Shown piece after piece: positions 1 through 7,204 of a stretch of 9,969 bases of DNA. Location of the stretch: positions 1-9,969 of the forward strand of contig DASSWB010000131.1 in the NCBI GenBank assembly GCA_035705495.1. Reading direction: 5' to 3'. The position numbers were made by a program, and so were the translations under genes. This DNA is from DASSWB01 sp035705495. GTDB lineage: Bacteria > Bacteroidota > Bacteroidia > Flavobacteriales > Flavobacteriaceae. Below the pieces are notes generated by a model. That model was not told the origin of the DNA, ran no database searches, and saw only the letters and a list, made by a program, of their open reading frames with translations. Position 1 is the stretch's first letter. Every line of letters begins with the position of its first letter.

Positions 1-2195
1 ACTTTAACCCAAAAGCCCATATTCTGACACTTCTAGGTGAAGAACTTATAAAAAGTCCAGTAATGGCTATTTATGAATTGGTCAAGAACAGCTATGATGC
101 TGATTCAAAAAAAGTTGATGTTTATTTTAGAGATATTGAAAATGCGGAAAATGCAGCAATAATAATTGAAGATGACGGCACTGGCATGACCAATGAAATT
201 ATTGAAGACGTTTGGTTAGAGCCAGGATCTGATTTCAGAAAACCTGTCAACTCAAAGACTGGATTGAGAGAAATTACCAAATCTCCTTTATATAAAAGAA
301 TTCCTATGGGAGAAAAAGGGGTTGGTCGGTTTGCAGTACATAAATTGGGCAGCAAAATCCTTTTAATAACAAGACCTCTACTGATAGAAGTAGATAAAAC
401 TACAAATGAAATAAAAAGTAAAACACTGGCTGATTATGAGATACAACTTTATATTAATTGGAAAGATTTCAGCCAATCAAAACATCTTTCTGATATTCCA
501 ATAAAATGGAAGGTTAAAAAAGATTTTAAAGAATTTAGGTTTAAAAAAAACAGCGGAACGTATATACATCTGAGTGGTCTCAAAGAATCTTGGACTAAAG
601 GTATGGCTAGGCAATTAAAGGGACAAAGTTTATCTATGCTATCCCCTAAAGTCAATGAAGAATCCTTTAAAATCAATTTAAACTTTGATAATCAGTGGAT
701 AGTTGATTTCCCAACTGCCGATAAAATATTGGAAGACGCACCTTATAAAATTACCGCCTTTATTGATGGCAAATATAATTTAGATTTCGAATACGACTTT
801 TCTCTTAAAAATAACGAGAAAATTGGTAGCAGAAAAATCATTAATGATCAAAATTACAATAAAAACCTCAAAGGAGATATCAGAAGTAAATTTAATGCTG
901 ATTTAGAAAAAAAAGAATTTGACAAAGAATCTATAAATAATCTTTTAACTGAGTTTGATGCAAATGAATTACCCTTTGGGAATCTAATATTCGAGTTTTA
1001 CTCATTTGACCTAGATTCGGCTTCAATGCGCGATTACACGGATAATCCCTACGCGTTAAAAAATATATTAAAAGAACATTCCGGCATCAAGGTTTTCAAA
1101 GGAGATATGAGAGTTTATGATTACGGTGAACCTGGGATAGACTGGTTAGGATTAGATTTAAAACGTGTTCAGAACAAAGAATGGTTTTCCAATAACCAGA
1201 ATATTGGATACGTTTTTTTAGATCCTGAAACATCTGGAGCACTTATTGAAAAAACAAATCGAGAAGGCTTTATTAATAATGCAGCGTCATCATTATTTAT
1301 TCTTGTTTTAGAAAAAATCCTTACAGAATTCAAAGCCACCAGATCATCCGATAGAAATAAATGGCTGAAATTCAATCAAAAAGAAACAAGCAATTTGTTT
1401 GATAGTAAAATTAATGCTTTCAAGACAATTGTAGAAGACACTAGCCTTGGTGAAGAAGAAAGAAAACAATTGTTACTTTCTGAAGCTAAGAAGCTAGAAG
1501 ATAAATATGAAGAAGACAAAAATACTTTATTAATACCTGCCGGTGTTGGAATGACTGCTTCTGTTGCTTTACATGAAATAGAAAAACTTGTTCCTAGGAT
1601 GGAAGAAACTGTAAAGTCCAATCCTATTAAAATTGAAACAATTACGGATCAAGTTGATGAATTAAAGCAATACACAGAAGGTATCATATCTGTTTTAAGA
1701 AAAGGAGGTAATAAACCGATAGATATAAAAGATTCTATATTCAGGTCATTTTCTAATTACAAGCTAAAATTATCAAATCGAAAAATAGATTACTCGATTG
1801 ATATTGAGGAGGACATAGACTTCATTAAATGCGATAAAAGGTATTTTATCACCATGATTATGAATATTATAGACAACAGTATTTATTGGTTAAACACTTT
1901 ATATAAAAAGGATAAACTTATTTTTGTAAAAGCATTCAAGAATGATTCCTATGTCCATATAATAATTGCTGATAATGGACCTGGGTTCAAGGATGATATT
2001 ACAGATTTAATTCGTCCATTTTTTTCAAGAAAAGATGATGGAATTGGAATTGGAATGTATTTAATTGATACAATAATGATGAAGTATGGTAAGTTTAATA
2101 TTATCACCAGCAAAGAGGAGATGGAGGCAAGAGGCATTCCTGATATTTATACAGGAGCAGTGGTTGAATTAGTCTTTAATAAAAATCAGGAATAA
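1..2195 (+). CDS. Double-GHKL ATPase, MORC/Hsp90-like N-terminus plus histidine-kinase-like C-terminus (5' end off window)
   Basis: The reading frame is open to the left edge: before the ATG at 63 it reads FNPKAHILTLLGEELIKSPV, which is typical start-of-domain GHKL sequence, so 63 is internal and perhaps only 5-20 residues are missing. Numbering from that ATG, an N-terminal ATPase has the N-box ELVKNSYDAD (E5, N9, D12), DDGTG (37-41) and the lid GEKGVGR (83-89). A long middle region ends in an acidic, probably coiled segment (about 440-490) and TASVALHE, with H504-E505 like a kinase H-box. A second, kinase-type ATPase follows: N-box NIIDNS (601), DNGPG (637) and GIGIG (660-664). I infer an ATP-driven sensor or kinase that may phosphorylate the receiver protein encoded next, whose ATG overlaps this stop by one base. 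GHKL/MORC ATPases are known in restriction operons; the two ATPase modules are clear, but kinase activity is unproven. Cytosolic; no membrane segments seen. Confidence 0.85.
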   Translation, partial: FNPKAHILTLLGEELIKSPVMAIYELVKNSYDADSKKVDVYFRDIENAENAAIIIEDDGTGMTNEIIEDVWLEPGSDFRKPVNSKTGLREITKSPLYKRIPMGEKGVGRFAVHKLGSKILLITRPLLIEVDKTTNEIKSKTLADYEIQLYINWKDFSQSKHLSDIPIKWKVKKDFKEFRFKKNSGTYIHLSGLKESWTKGMARQLKGQSLSMLSPKVNEESFKINLNFDNQWIVDFPTADKILEDAPYKITAFIDGKYNLDFEYDFSLKNNEKIGSRKIINDQNYNKNLKGDIRSKFNADLEKKEFDKESINNLLTEFDANELPFGNLIFEFYSFDLDSASMRDYTDNPYALKNILKEHSGIKVFKGDMRVYDYGEPGIDWLGLDLKRVQNKEWFSNNQNIGYVFLDPETSGALIEKTNREGFINNAASSLFILVLEKILTEFKATRSSDRNKWLKFNQKETSNLFDSKINAFKTIVEDTSLGEEERKQLLLSEAKKLEDKYEEDKNTLLIPAGVGMTASVALHEIEKLVPRMEETVKSNPIKIETITDQVDELKQYTEGIISVLRKGGNKPIDIKDSIFRSFSNYKLKLSNRKIDYSIDIEEDIDFIKCDKRYFITMIMNIIDNSIYWLNTLYKKDKLIFVKAFKNDSYVHIIIADNGPGFKDDITDLIRPFFSRKDDGIGIGMYLIDTIMMKYGKFNIITSKEEMEARGIPDIYTGAVVELVFNKNQE

Positions 2196-3490
2196 TGCTA
2201 ACATTTGAACCCAACGTAGTTGTAATTGACGATAAACAAGATGAAATTCAAGGAATTCTTGACATATATAGAGAGCAAGGTGTCGGTTGTAAATTCTGTA
2301 ATGCGGATCTTTACGAAGGTGATGGCATGCCTGATAAACCATACTCTGACGTTAATCTTATTTTTTTAGACCTATTCTTTTCTGAAGCTAAGTTTGATGC
2401 TGAACTATGTTCAAATTGGGTACAGTCTATTGTGCCTGAAAAATCATTTTATGTACTAATTATTTGGTCAAAAGATCCTGCAAACGCGGATGAAGTTTTA
2501 TCTGAATTAAAAAAGTTAAATCGGTTACCTTTTACAGTGTTGGTGAAAAATAAAACGGACTTTCCATTAGATGACGGCTCCAAATATGACTATTCAAAAT
2601 TGTTCCAAGAAATAACTGACGATGTGAACAATATTCCTTCTTTAGCCGAAATTGGCACATGGAAAAAATGCATAAAAGGAGCTAGTAATATTATCATTGG
2701 CAACTTATCAAAAAACAATGATCCTATTTTATTCAACGCTAAACTTCAAAAAATAATAGTCGGTCATGGTGGCACATCATTACGGGAAAACAAAGATGAT
2801 AAATACAAAAGAAGGGTTTTATTTGATGCTCTTGATCAAGTTCTAATATCTAATACTAGAAATTCATTTGCAACGACCGAAATAAATCAAATCAACAAGG
2901 ATCACCTCTATTCTCTAAAATCGGACACTTCAGCAGAAATTGACAAGGAACTGAATAGCTGGTTCCATTTTAAAATTCAAGACGAAATCCCAAAAGATTC
3001 CATTTTACCAGGTTTAATCTGTGCAAACAATCATTCTTTCTTTAGGAAAATATATTCAATAATAGATGACACTAAGTTATTTAAGCGTTTCGAAAAACAA
3101 GTGGGTGATGGAATTGAAGTGAAAGATATTGTTTTAGTATTAACAAGACCTTGTGACATTGCTCAAGGAAAATTTGGCAAAAACATAAAATTAGTAAGTG
3201 GCGTACTTATTAAAAATCCATGTAGAATAGTTTCTGGTAAGAAAAAAGGAGATATAGATTTTAACGGAAGTTTACCTGATTCTACTAAGGTTTTTGATCA
3301 TTTACATTTTGATTCAATAGATCATGATATCGTTTTTATCTTTGATTTCCGTTACGTCTTTTCAGTTCCTGAGAAAATTTTTATCGACAAATTTGACAAC
3401 ATTAAAATATTTAATAAAGAACTGCTTTCTGAAATGCAAGTAGAATATAGTAGCTATTCGAGTAGATTAGGAATTACTCAAATTATATAA
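2195..3490 (+). CDS. Receiver-domain protein with a large uncharacterised C-terminal region
   Basis: Residues 1-125 read as a CheY-like receiver. There is an acidic pocket VVVIDDK (D12, D13), a phospho-acceptor in LIFLDL (D59), a hydroxyl residue in LIIWSKD (S92) and the conserved lysine in VLVKNK (K118), so all phosphotransfer positions are present. The remaining ~300 residues match no domain I can name. They contain a distinctive LTRPCDIAQGK segment (around C320-D321) followed by a beta-rich stretch and a hydrophobic IVFIFDFRYVF run. No helix-turn-helix or other output DNA-binding domain is visible, so this is unlikely to be a classical transcription factor. The ATG overlaps the upstream stop codon (TAATG), implying translational coupling and probably matched amounts of kinase-like and receiver proteins. 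I infer a phosphorylation-responsive adaptor for the nucleases downstream. The receiver assignment is firm; the function of the C-terminal part is unknown. Confidence 0.8.
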   Translation: MLTFEPNVVVIDDKQDEIQGILDIYREQGVGCKFCNADLYEGDGMPDKPYSDVNLIFLDLFFSEAKFDAELCSNWVQSIVPEKSFYVLIIWSKDPANADEVLSELKKLNRLPFTVLVKNKTDFPLDDGSKYDYSKLFQEITDDVNNIPSLAEIGTWKKCIKGASNIIIGNLSKNNDPILFNAKLQKIIVGHGGTSLRENKDDKYKRRVLFDALDQVLISNTRNSFATTEINQINKDHLYSLKSDTSAEIDKELNSWFHFKIQDEIPKDSILPGLICANNHSFFRKIYSIIDDTKLFKRFEKQVGDGIEVKDIVLVLTRPCDIAQGKFGKNIKLVSGVLIKNPCRIVSGKKKGDIDFNGSLPDSTKVFDHLHFDSIDHDIVFIFDFRYVFSVPEKIFIDKFDNIKIFNKELLSEMQVEYSSYSSRLGITQII

Positions 3491-3531
3491 CTATCCAATA
3501 ATGTATTGATCTAAAATTTTCTAATTAAATA

Positions 3532-4290
3532 ATGTCTAAATCCAATAACTGGACAAAAGAAGAAACTATTGTAGCTTTTAATGTGTATTGCAAAATACCA
3601 TTCAAAAGTAGCAGTAAATCTCACCCCACTGTTATAAAATATGCCGATATCATCGGCAGGTCTCCATCTGCCTTAAATATGAAAATTGGAAATTTCGGCA
3701 GACTTGATCCCGAGTTGAAAAAGAAAGGCATAACTGGTTTGATCCATGGTAGCAAACTTGAAGAAGTAGTCTGGCATGAATTCAATGGAAACTGGGAGAA
3801 ATTAGCTTTTGAAAGTGAAGAATTGATCGCCAATTTTCAAAATAAAAAAATCGAAGAAATTGATATTGAAAATTTTCCAGAAGGAAGAGAAAGAGAAACA
3901 ACTATCAAGGCAAGGGTAAACCAGAGTTTTTTCAGAAGTACGATTTTATCATCTTACAATTTGAAATGTTGTATTACTGGACTTTCAATTCCTGATTTAT
4001 TAGTTGCCAGTCATATAAAACCTTGGGCAAAGGATAAAGAAAACAGAACAAATCCCCACAACGGATTATGTTTAAATTCAATTCATGACAAAGCTTTTGA
4101 TAAAGGATTCATAACAGTCACACCAGATTTCAAAATAAAGGTCTCAAAGTATTTTGAGGATTTGTCAGAAGAAAAAGCTGTTAATAATTTCTTTTTAAAA
4201 TATGATAGTCAGAATATCATTAAACCGGAGCGATTTTTGCCTTCAAAAGAATTTCTAGATTATCATTACCATGAAATTTTTATAAAATGA
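3532..4290 (+). CDS. HNH endonuclease with N-terminal helical domain
   Basis: 252 residues. The C-terminal half carries an HNH nuclease of the kind with CxxTG...ASHIxPW...NPHNGLCL...HDKAFDKGF: CCITG (146-150), H161 as likely general base, N177, H185 and D190. This family nicks or cuts DNA using one divalent metal. The N-terminal ~100 residues begin WTKEETIVAFNVYCKIPF and include IGRSPSALNMKIGNF, a helical pattern resembling Myb/SANT-like DNA-reading modules that recurs in front of HNH domains in restriction-type proteins; that is family-level pattern recognition, not a search. The gene starts 41 bases after the receiver gene, within an AT-rich spacer without a clear ribosome site, and its TGA overlaps the next ATG (ATGA). 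I infer a restriction or accessory nuclease of the same operon. It could be a second restriction activity or the effector triggered by the ATPase/receiver pair. Confidence 0.88.
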   Translation: MSKSNNWTKEETIVAFNVYCKIPFKSSSKSHPTVIKYADIIGRSPSALNMKIGNFGRLDPELKKKGITGLIHGSKLEEVVWHEFNGNWEKLAFESEELIANFQNKKIEEIDIENFPEGRERETTIKARVNQSFFRSTILSSYNLKCCITGLSIPDLLVASHIKPWAKDKENRTNPHNGLCLNSIHDKAFDKGFITVTPDFKIKVSKYFEDLSEEKAVNNFFLKYDSQNIIKPERFLPSKEFLDYHYHEIFIK

Positions 4291-5066
4291 TTGCAAACGT
4301 TTATCCATATAAAAGCTTAGGTAACCAAATAATTATTTCCAACGGGAATAATGAAGTAGCCGTACCTAATGATGTGTTTTTTCAGAAATTTAAAAATTCT
4401 GGATTTGAATTAAAATATCTTCTGGGAAACAATCCGACAATATTCGATGATAGTGAAAGCTCTAATATTATCTACAAAATCACCGATCATAACAACGTTT
4501 CAATCACCGACGAACATTTAAAGGAAATAAACTCCATAACATCTCGACACAAATATATTAGCCGTCTGGCGAAATTAATGGAACTAGGTTACAATGTTGA
4601 TTTTTATGATTTTGAAGATAGCACCTTCAAATTAAATTTAAAAGTAATCGATAGCGATTTACCTGAAATTATAGCACATATTGTAAAAGACAAATACATT
4701 AGCAGAACAAGTAAAATCAGTGAGGTAATAGAAAGATTAACAGAAGAAAATCCAATGAATTATGACCAAAGTCAAGGTCATAAATTTTACGAATATAGAT
4801 TGGTGAATTTCTTGGTCGAGGCTGCTCTTGGTATGACCTCAAAATCAGTATGGTCTGGAAAGTACGATATCGTAGGTGGAATAATCATCGTAAAACCTAA
4901 TTCTGAAATTCTGTGTTACCATATGATTGATTTTAATAAGTTTAAACAGTATTTGAAAAATTCTTCTAGACTTGATAATCCGTCGGGTACCAAAATGGGC
5001 TATGGTTTTGTTTATCGAGAAGGAACCGATTCTTTCATAAAACTGAATTTTCAAATAAAGGCGTAG
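4287..5066 (+). CDS. HpaII-family type II restriction endonuclease
   Basis: 259 residues, starting on an ATGA overlap with the HNH gene. The second half carries the pattern I know from HpaII homologues: KLNLKVIDSDLPEIIA (115-130), FYEYRLVNFL (168-177), ALGMT...VWSGKYDIVGG (180-198), IIIVKPNSEILCYH (199-212), a KFKQYL...SRLDNPS segment and the family-typical ending KLNFQIK. HpaII cleaves CCGG. The specificity here is inferred only from family membership and could differ. Catalytic residues are not assigned with certainty; E169, D194 and K203 are plausible metal-site positions. Length is somewhat below that of HpaII itself as I remember it, but both ends look complete. A type II enzyme needs a protective methylase, and none is in this window. 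Being last in the operon after an ATPase, a receiver and an HNH nuclease is unusual for a type II enzyme, which normally sits only with its methylase. Confidence 0.82.
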   Translation: MIANVYPYKSLGNQIIISNGNNEVAVPNDVFFQKFKNSGFELKYLLGNNPTIFDDSESSNIIYKITDHNNVSITDEHLKEINSITSRHKYISRLAKLMELGYNVDFYDFEDSTFKLNLKVIDSDLPEIIAHIVKDKYISRTSKISEVIERLTEENPMNYDQSQGHKFYEYRLVNFLVEAALGMTSKSVWSGKYDIVGGIIIVKPNSEILCYHMIDFNKFKQYLKNSSRLDNPSGTKMGYGFVYREGTDSFIKLNFQIKA

Positions 5067-5272
5067 TTATCAGACAACAACTCTCGCACGTTGCAAATCA
5101 TCACAAAAATTGGTTTACGGATTTGATCTAAAATGTCTATTCCCTCAATTTAAAAAGAACAAAAAACCCTCCAATAGACAAAACCTTTTCCCCAATTGAA
5201 ACAAACTTTCTGCAACTCTTTCAAATAAATCGCAATCGGCTTAACTTGCCGTCCTATCAAGAATTAAAGATT
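5067..5272 (+). other. Intergenic boundary between restriction operon and metabolic genes
   Basis: A 206-base AT-rich gap. No open frame of note and no convincing flavobacterial promoter (TTTG/TAnnTTTG) was found, although one is expected for the next gene. An inverted repeat TGTCTATT (5134-5141) / AATAGACA (5173-5180) with a 31-base loop is visible; eight-base arms this far apart could be chance. No classic GC-rich terminator follows the operon. Confidence 0.4.
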
Positions 5273-7117
5273 ATGAAAGAGCAAAAAGTGCTAAACTATA
5301 TTGAAGATGTATTGAAAAATATGCCAACAGACTGGTTGAAACTCACCACCCACCGATTGGATATTTACAACGAACAATTGGCCAAAACCCAGTTTCTAGA
5401 GCAGTTTGAAGATTTATATAAAGAAAATAATTCCAAGACTTCGGCATTAAGTGGTTTGCCCACAGCATTCGATTATGTTCGTTTGGGTCATCCGTTGTCC
5501 TGTATTTTGGAATGGACAATTGCCAAGCTGAATAATATAAATGCAGATCATGTTATCGGTTTTTCTTCAAAAACAATTCCTGTTCTGGCGGTGCTAAGAA
5601 AGAATTTATTGAATCAAAAAAATACACGAATCTTATATACTGGTGAACTTCCAAAAACTTTTGATTTGGAAACAGTGAAACGTGTTTACGGTTACAATTT
5701 TGAAATCAAAAAAGTTGAGAATATTGATGAGGTTTCCGAGTTTGACGGCAGTACGATTTTCTTTTCACAACAAGATGAAATAGATGATTTCGACCTTTCG
5801 TCAAACATCGACTTTTTCGTGAGTGCGCATCCGCAACTCGGAAGTATTTTAGTGGTCAATGGCGAACAAAACAAAGATTATATTTCAGCTATTCAGCATG
5901 TGCGAAGAAGGGAAACCATCGCAATGACACCAGCCGATTCCCATACGGCTTTGCAAATGTTGATAGGGAAAACAGCAGTTGTTCAGGAGAAAAGTGATGT
6001 AGCAACAAACAAAGCAAGTGTAATCGATTCAATCCACAAGATTACCGCTACAAATTCAAAAGCGGTTATTGCTTCTTCCGGCTTATCCATGCAATACCCA
6101 ATCATGATGGGACTCATTGACGCGGCATTGGAAAAACACAAAGGAAAAGACATCAAATTCATTGTTCCTCCAAATTGTTACGGCGGAACAAACGATCAGG
6201 CAAGACGGGTTGCAGCCTCGGTTGAAAATGTGGAAATCGTGGATCTGCTCGTTGATGGCAATCATAATATGGTTCAAAGTATTGATGCGATCTTGGATCA
6301 AGTGGCCAAGGAAGATGCTGTTCCTTACATTATCGCTGAAATTCCCACCAACCCGAGAGTTGAGGTTCCTGATATGGAAAAATTAAGGGAGGCTTTAAGT
6401 AAAACCCGCAAAACTGCAACGGGAGGAATTGCCATCGATCCTGTTTTTATTTTAGATCAAACCTTTTGCCCCAATATTCAATTTTTGAGTAATGATGCAA
6501 TACTTTCATCAATCAAGACGATTTCTTACGTGAGCGGATCGAAATTTCCGAGTGGCGGAAAATGTACGGCCGGATATTGTGTCGCCAACGAAAAGGCCGA
6601 AAATTTGATGTCGAAAATTGAAAAACACCTCAAGCTTACCGACAATGAGGCAACAGATCTTCAAATTGAAATCTTGGCAAAACAACTGCCTTCCATGAAT
6701 CAGCGGATCAAAGATGCTTATAAAAATACGCGTGAGTTTGTAAATTTCATCAGGGAAACATTGCCTGAGGCAAAAATCAATTTTGTTTCCGAAGAATTGG
6801 CGCAACAAGGATTTACGCCTTCTGTTTTTTCACTGGATCTTCCAACCAAAGGAAATACGCATGAAGAAAGAGAAACTTATAAAAGGGATTTGAACAGTAA
6901 ATTGATTCATTTAATGATCACCGAAATCCCGCATGAAAGTAAATATTGCGTGAGTTACGGGCAGTTGAAAGGCTGTTACTGGACAATACCTGCAACATCT
7001 ACACAAGGAACCACAAAAGAAACCGACAAAGATTACATCGCTCGGGTTTCCGTATCACCAGATTTGGATCTTGAACATCACAAAAAAGTCTTTTTGGATT
7101 TTGTAAAACAGATCTAA
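5273..7117 (+). CDS. Long Cys/Met-metabolism-type PLP-dependent enzyme (cystathionine gamma-synthase-like)
   Basis: I place the start at the ATG at 5273 (614 residues) rather than the in-frame TTG at 5246, because the ATG gives a normal N-terminus, MKEQKVLNYIEDVL. The C-terminal half shows fold-type-I PLP features of the cystathionine gamma-synthase/lyase family: CYGGTNDQ, AEIPTNPR, LDQTFCP (D395, equivalent to the pyridine-binding Asp of DNTF) and SYVSGSKFPSGG with the predicted Schiff-base lysine K424. It would act in the cytosol on sulphur amino acids or related substrates; the exact reaction cannot be read from sequence. Ordinary family members are near 400 residues, so about 200 extra residues sit at the N-terminal side. 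These include AFDYVRLGHPLSCILEWTIAKL and GFSSKTIPVLAV, which look like the usual N-terminal substrate-cleft segment. It converges on the oxidoreductase gene. The class is confident; the substrate is not. Confidence 0.8.
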   Translation: MKEQKVLNYIEDVLKNMPTDWLKLTTHRLDIYNEQLAKTQFLEQFEDLYKENNSKTSALSGLPTAFDYVRLGHPLSCILEWTIAKLNNINADHVIGFSSKTIPVLAVLRKNLLNQKNTRILYTGELPKTFDLETVKRVYGYNFEIKKVENIDEVSEFDGSTIFFSQQDEIDDFDLSSNIDFFVSAHPQLGSILVVNGEQNKDYISAIQHVRRRETIAMTPADSHTALQMLIGKTAVVQEKSDVATNKASVIDSIHKITATNSKAVIASSGLSMQYPIMMGLIDAALEKHKGKDIKFIVPPNCYGGTNDQARRVAASVENVEIVDLLVDGNHNMVQSIDAILDQVAKEDAVPYIIAEIPTNPRVEVPDMEKLREALSKTRKTATGGIAIDPVFILDQTFCPNIQFLSNDAILSSIKTISYVSGSKFPSGGKCTAGYCVANEKAENLMSKIEKHLKLTDNEATDLQIEILAKQLPSMNQRIKDAYKNTREFVNFIRETLPEAKINFVSEELAQQGFTPSVFSLDLPTKGNTHEERETYKRDLNSKLIHLMITEIPHESKYCVSYGQLKGCYWTIPATSTQGTTKETDKDYIARVSVSPDLDLEHHKKVFLDFVKQI

Positions 7118-7118
7118 T

Positions 7119-7204
7119 TGTTGGGAAAGATAATGCTACATCTAGAGCGGACTTCCTCAAGCCTACAGAAGGGAATTGAGGAAGCCGCTTTAAATGTTGG
7201 GAAA
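7119..7204. repeat. 10-bp direct repeat flanking a hairpin
   Basis: TGTTGGGAAA occurs exactly at 7119-7128 and again at 7195-7204, directly after the stop codon of the PLP gene and directly abutting the stop of the convergent oxidoreductase gene. The 66 bases between hold the hairpin described separately. This could be a target duplication left by a very small element, or coincidence. Confidence 0.45.
7146..7189. terminator. Likely bidirectional terminator hairpin between convergent genes
   Basis: The left arm AGCGGaCTTCCTCAA (7146-7160) pairs with the right arm TTGAGGAAGCCGCT (7176-7189): 14 base pairs with one bulged A and a 15-base loop. It lies midway between the stop codons of two convergent genes, where a shared terminator is expected. 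The T-run is weak (TTTAAAT on the + side, none on the - side), so termination may be inefficient or the hairpin may mainly protect 3' ends. Confidence 0.65.

Noticed and set aside
2195..3490. Calling this gene a transcriptional response regulator
   Set aside because: The receiver domain is intact, but no DNA-binding output domain is visible, so a transcription factor role is not supported.
5134..5180. Inverted repeat TGTCTATT/AATAGACA as an att or terminator site
   Set aside because: Eight-base arms 31 bases apart in AT-rich DNA are weak, and there is no T-run, tRNA or integrase nearby.
5246..5272. TTG start at 5246 for the PLP enzyme
   Set aside because: It adds nine residues without family resemblance; the ATG at 5273 gives a normal N-terminus and is preferred.
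6117..6386. 89-residue open frame on the + strand inside the PLP gene, and similar antisense frames elsewhere
   Set aside because: They overlap well-supported genes in other frames, have composition typical of out-of-frame reading and no recognisable motif.
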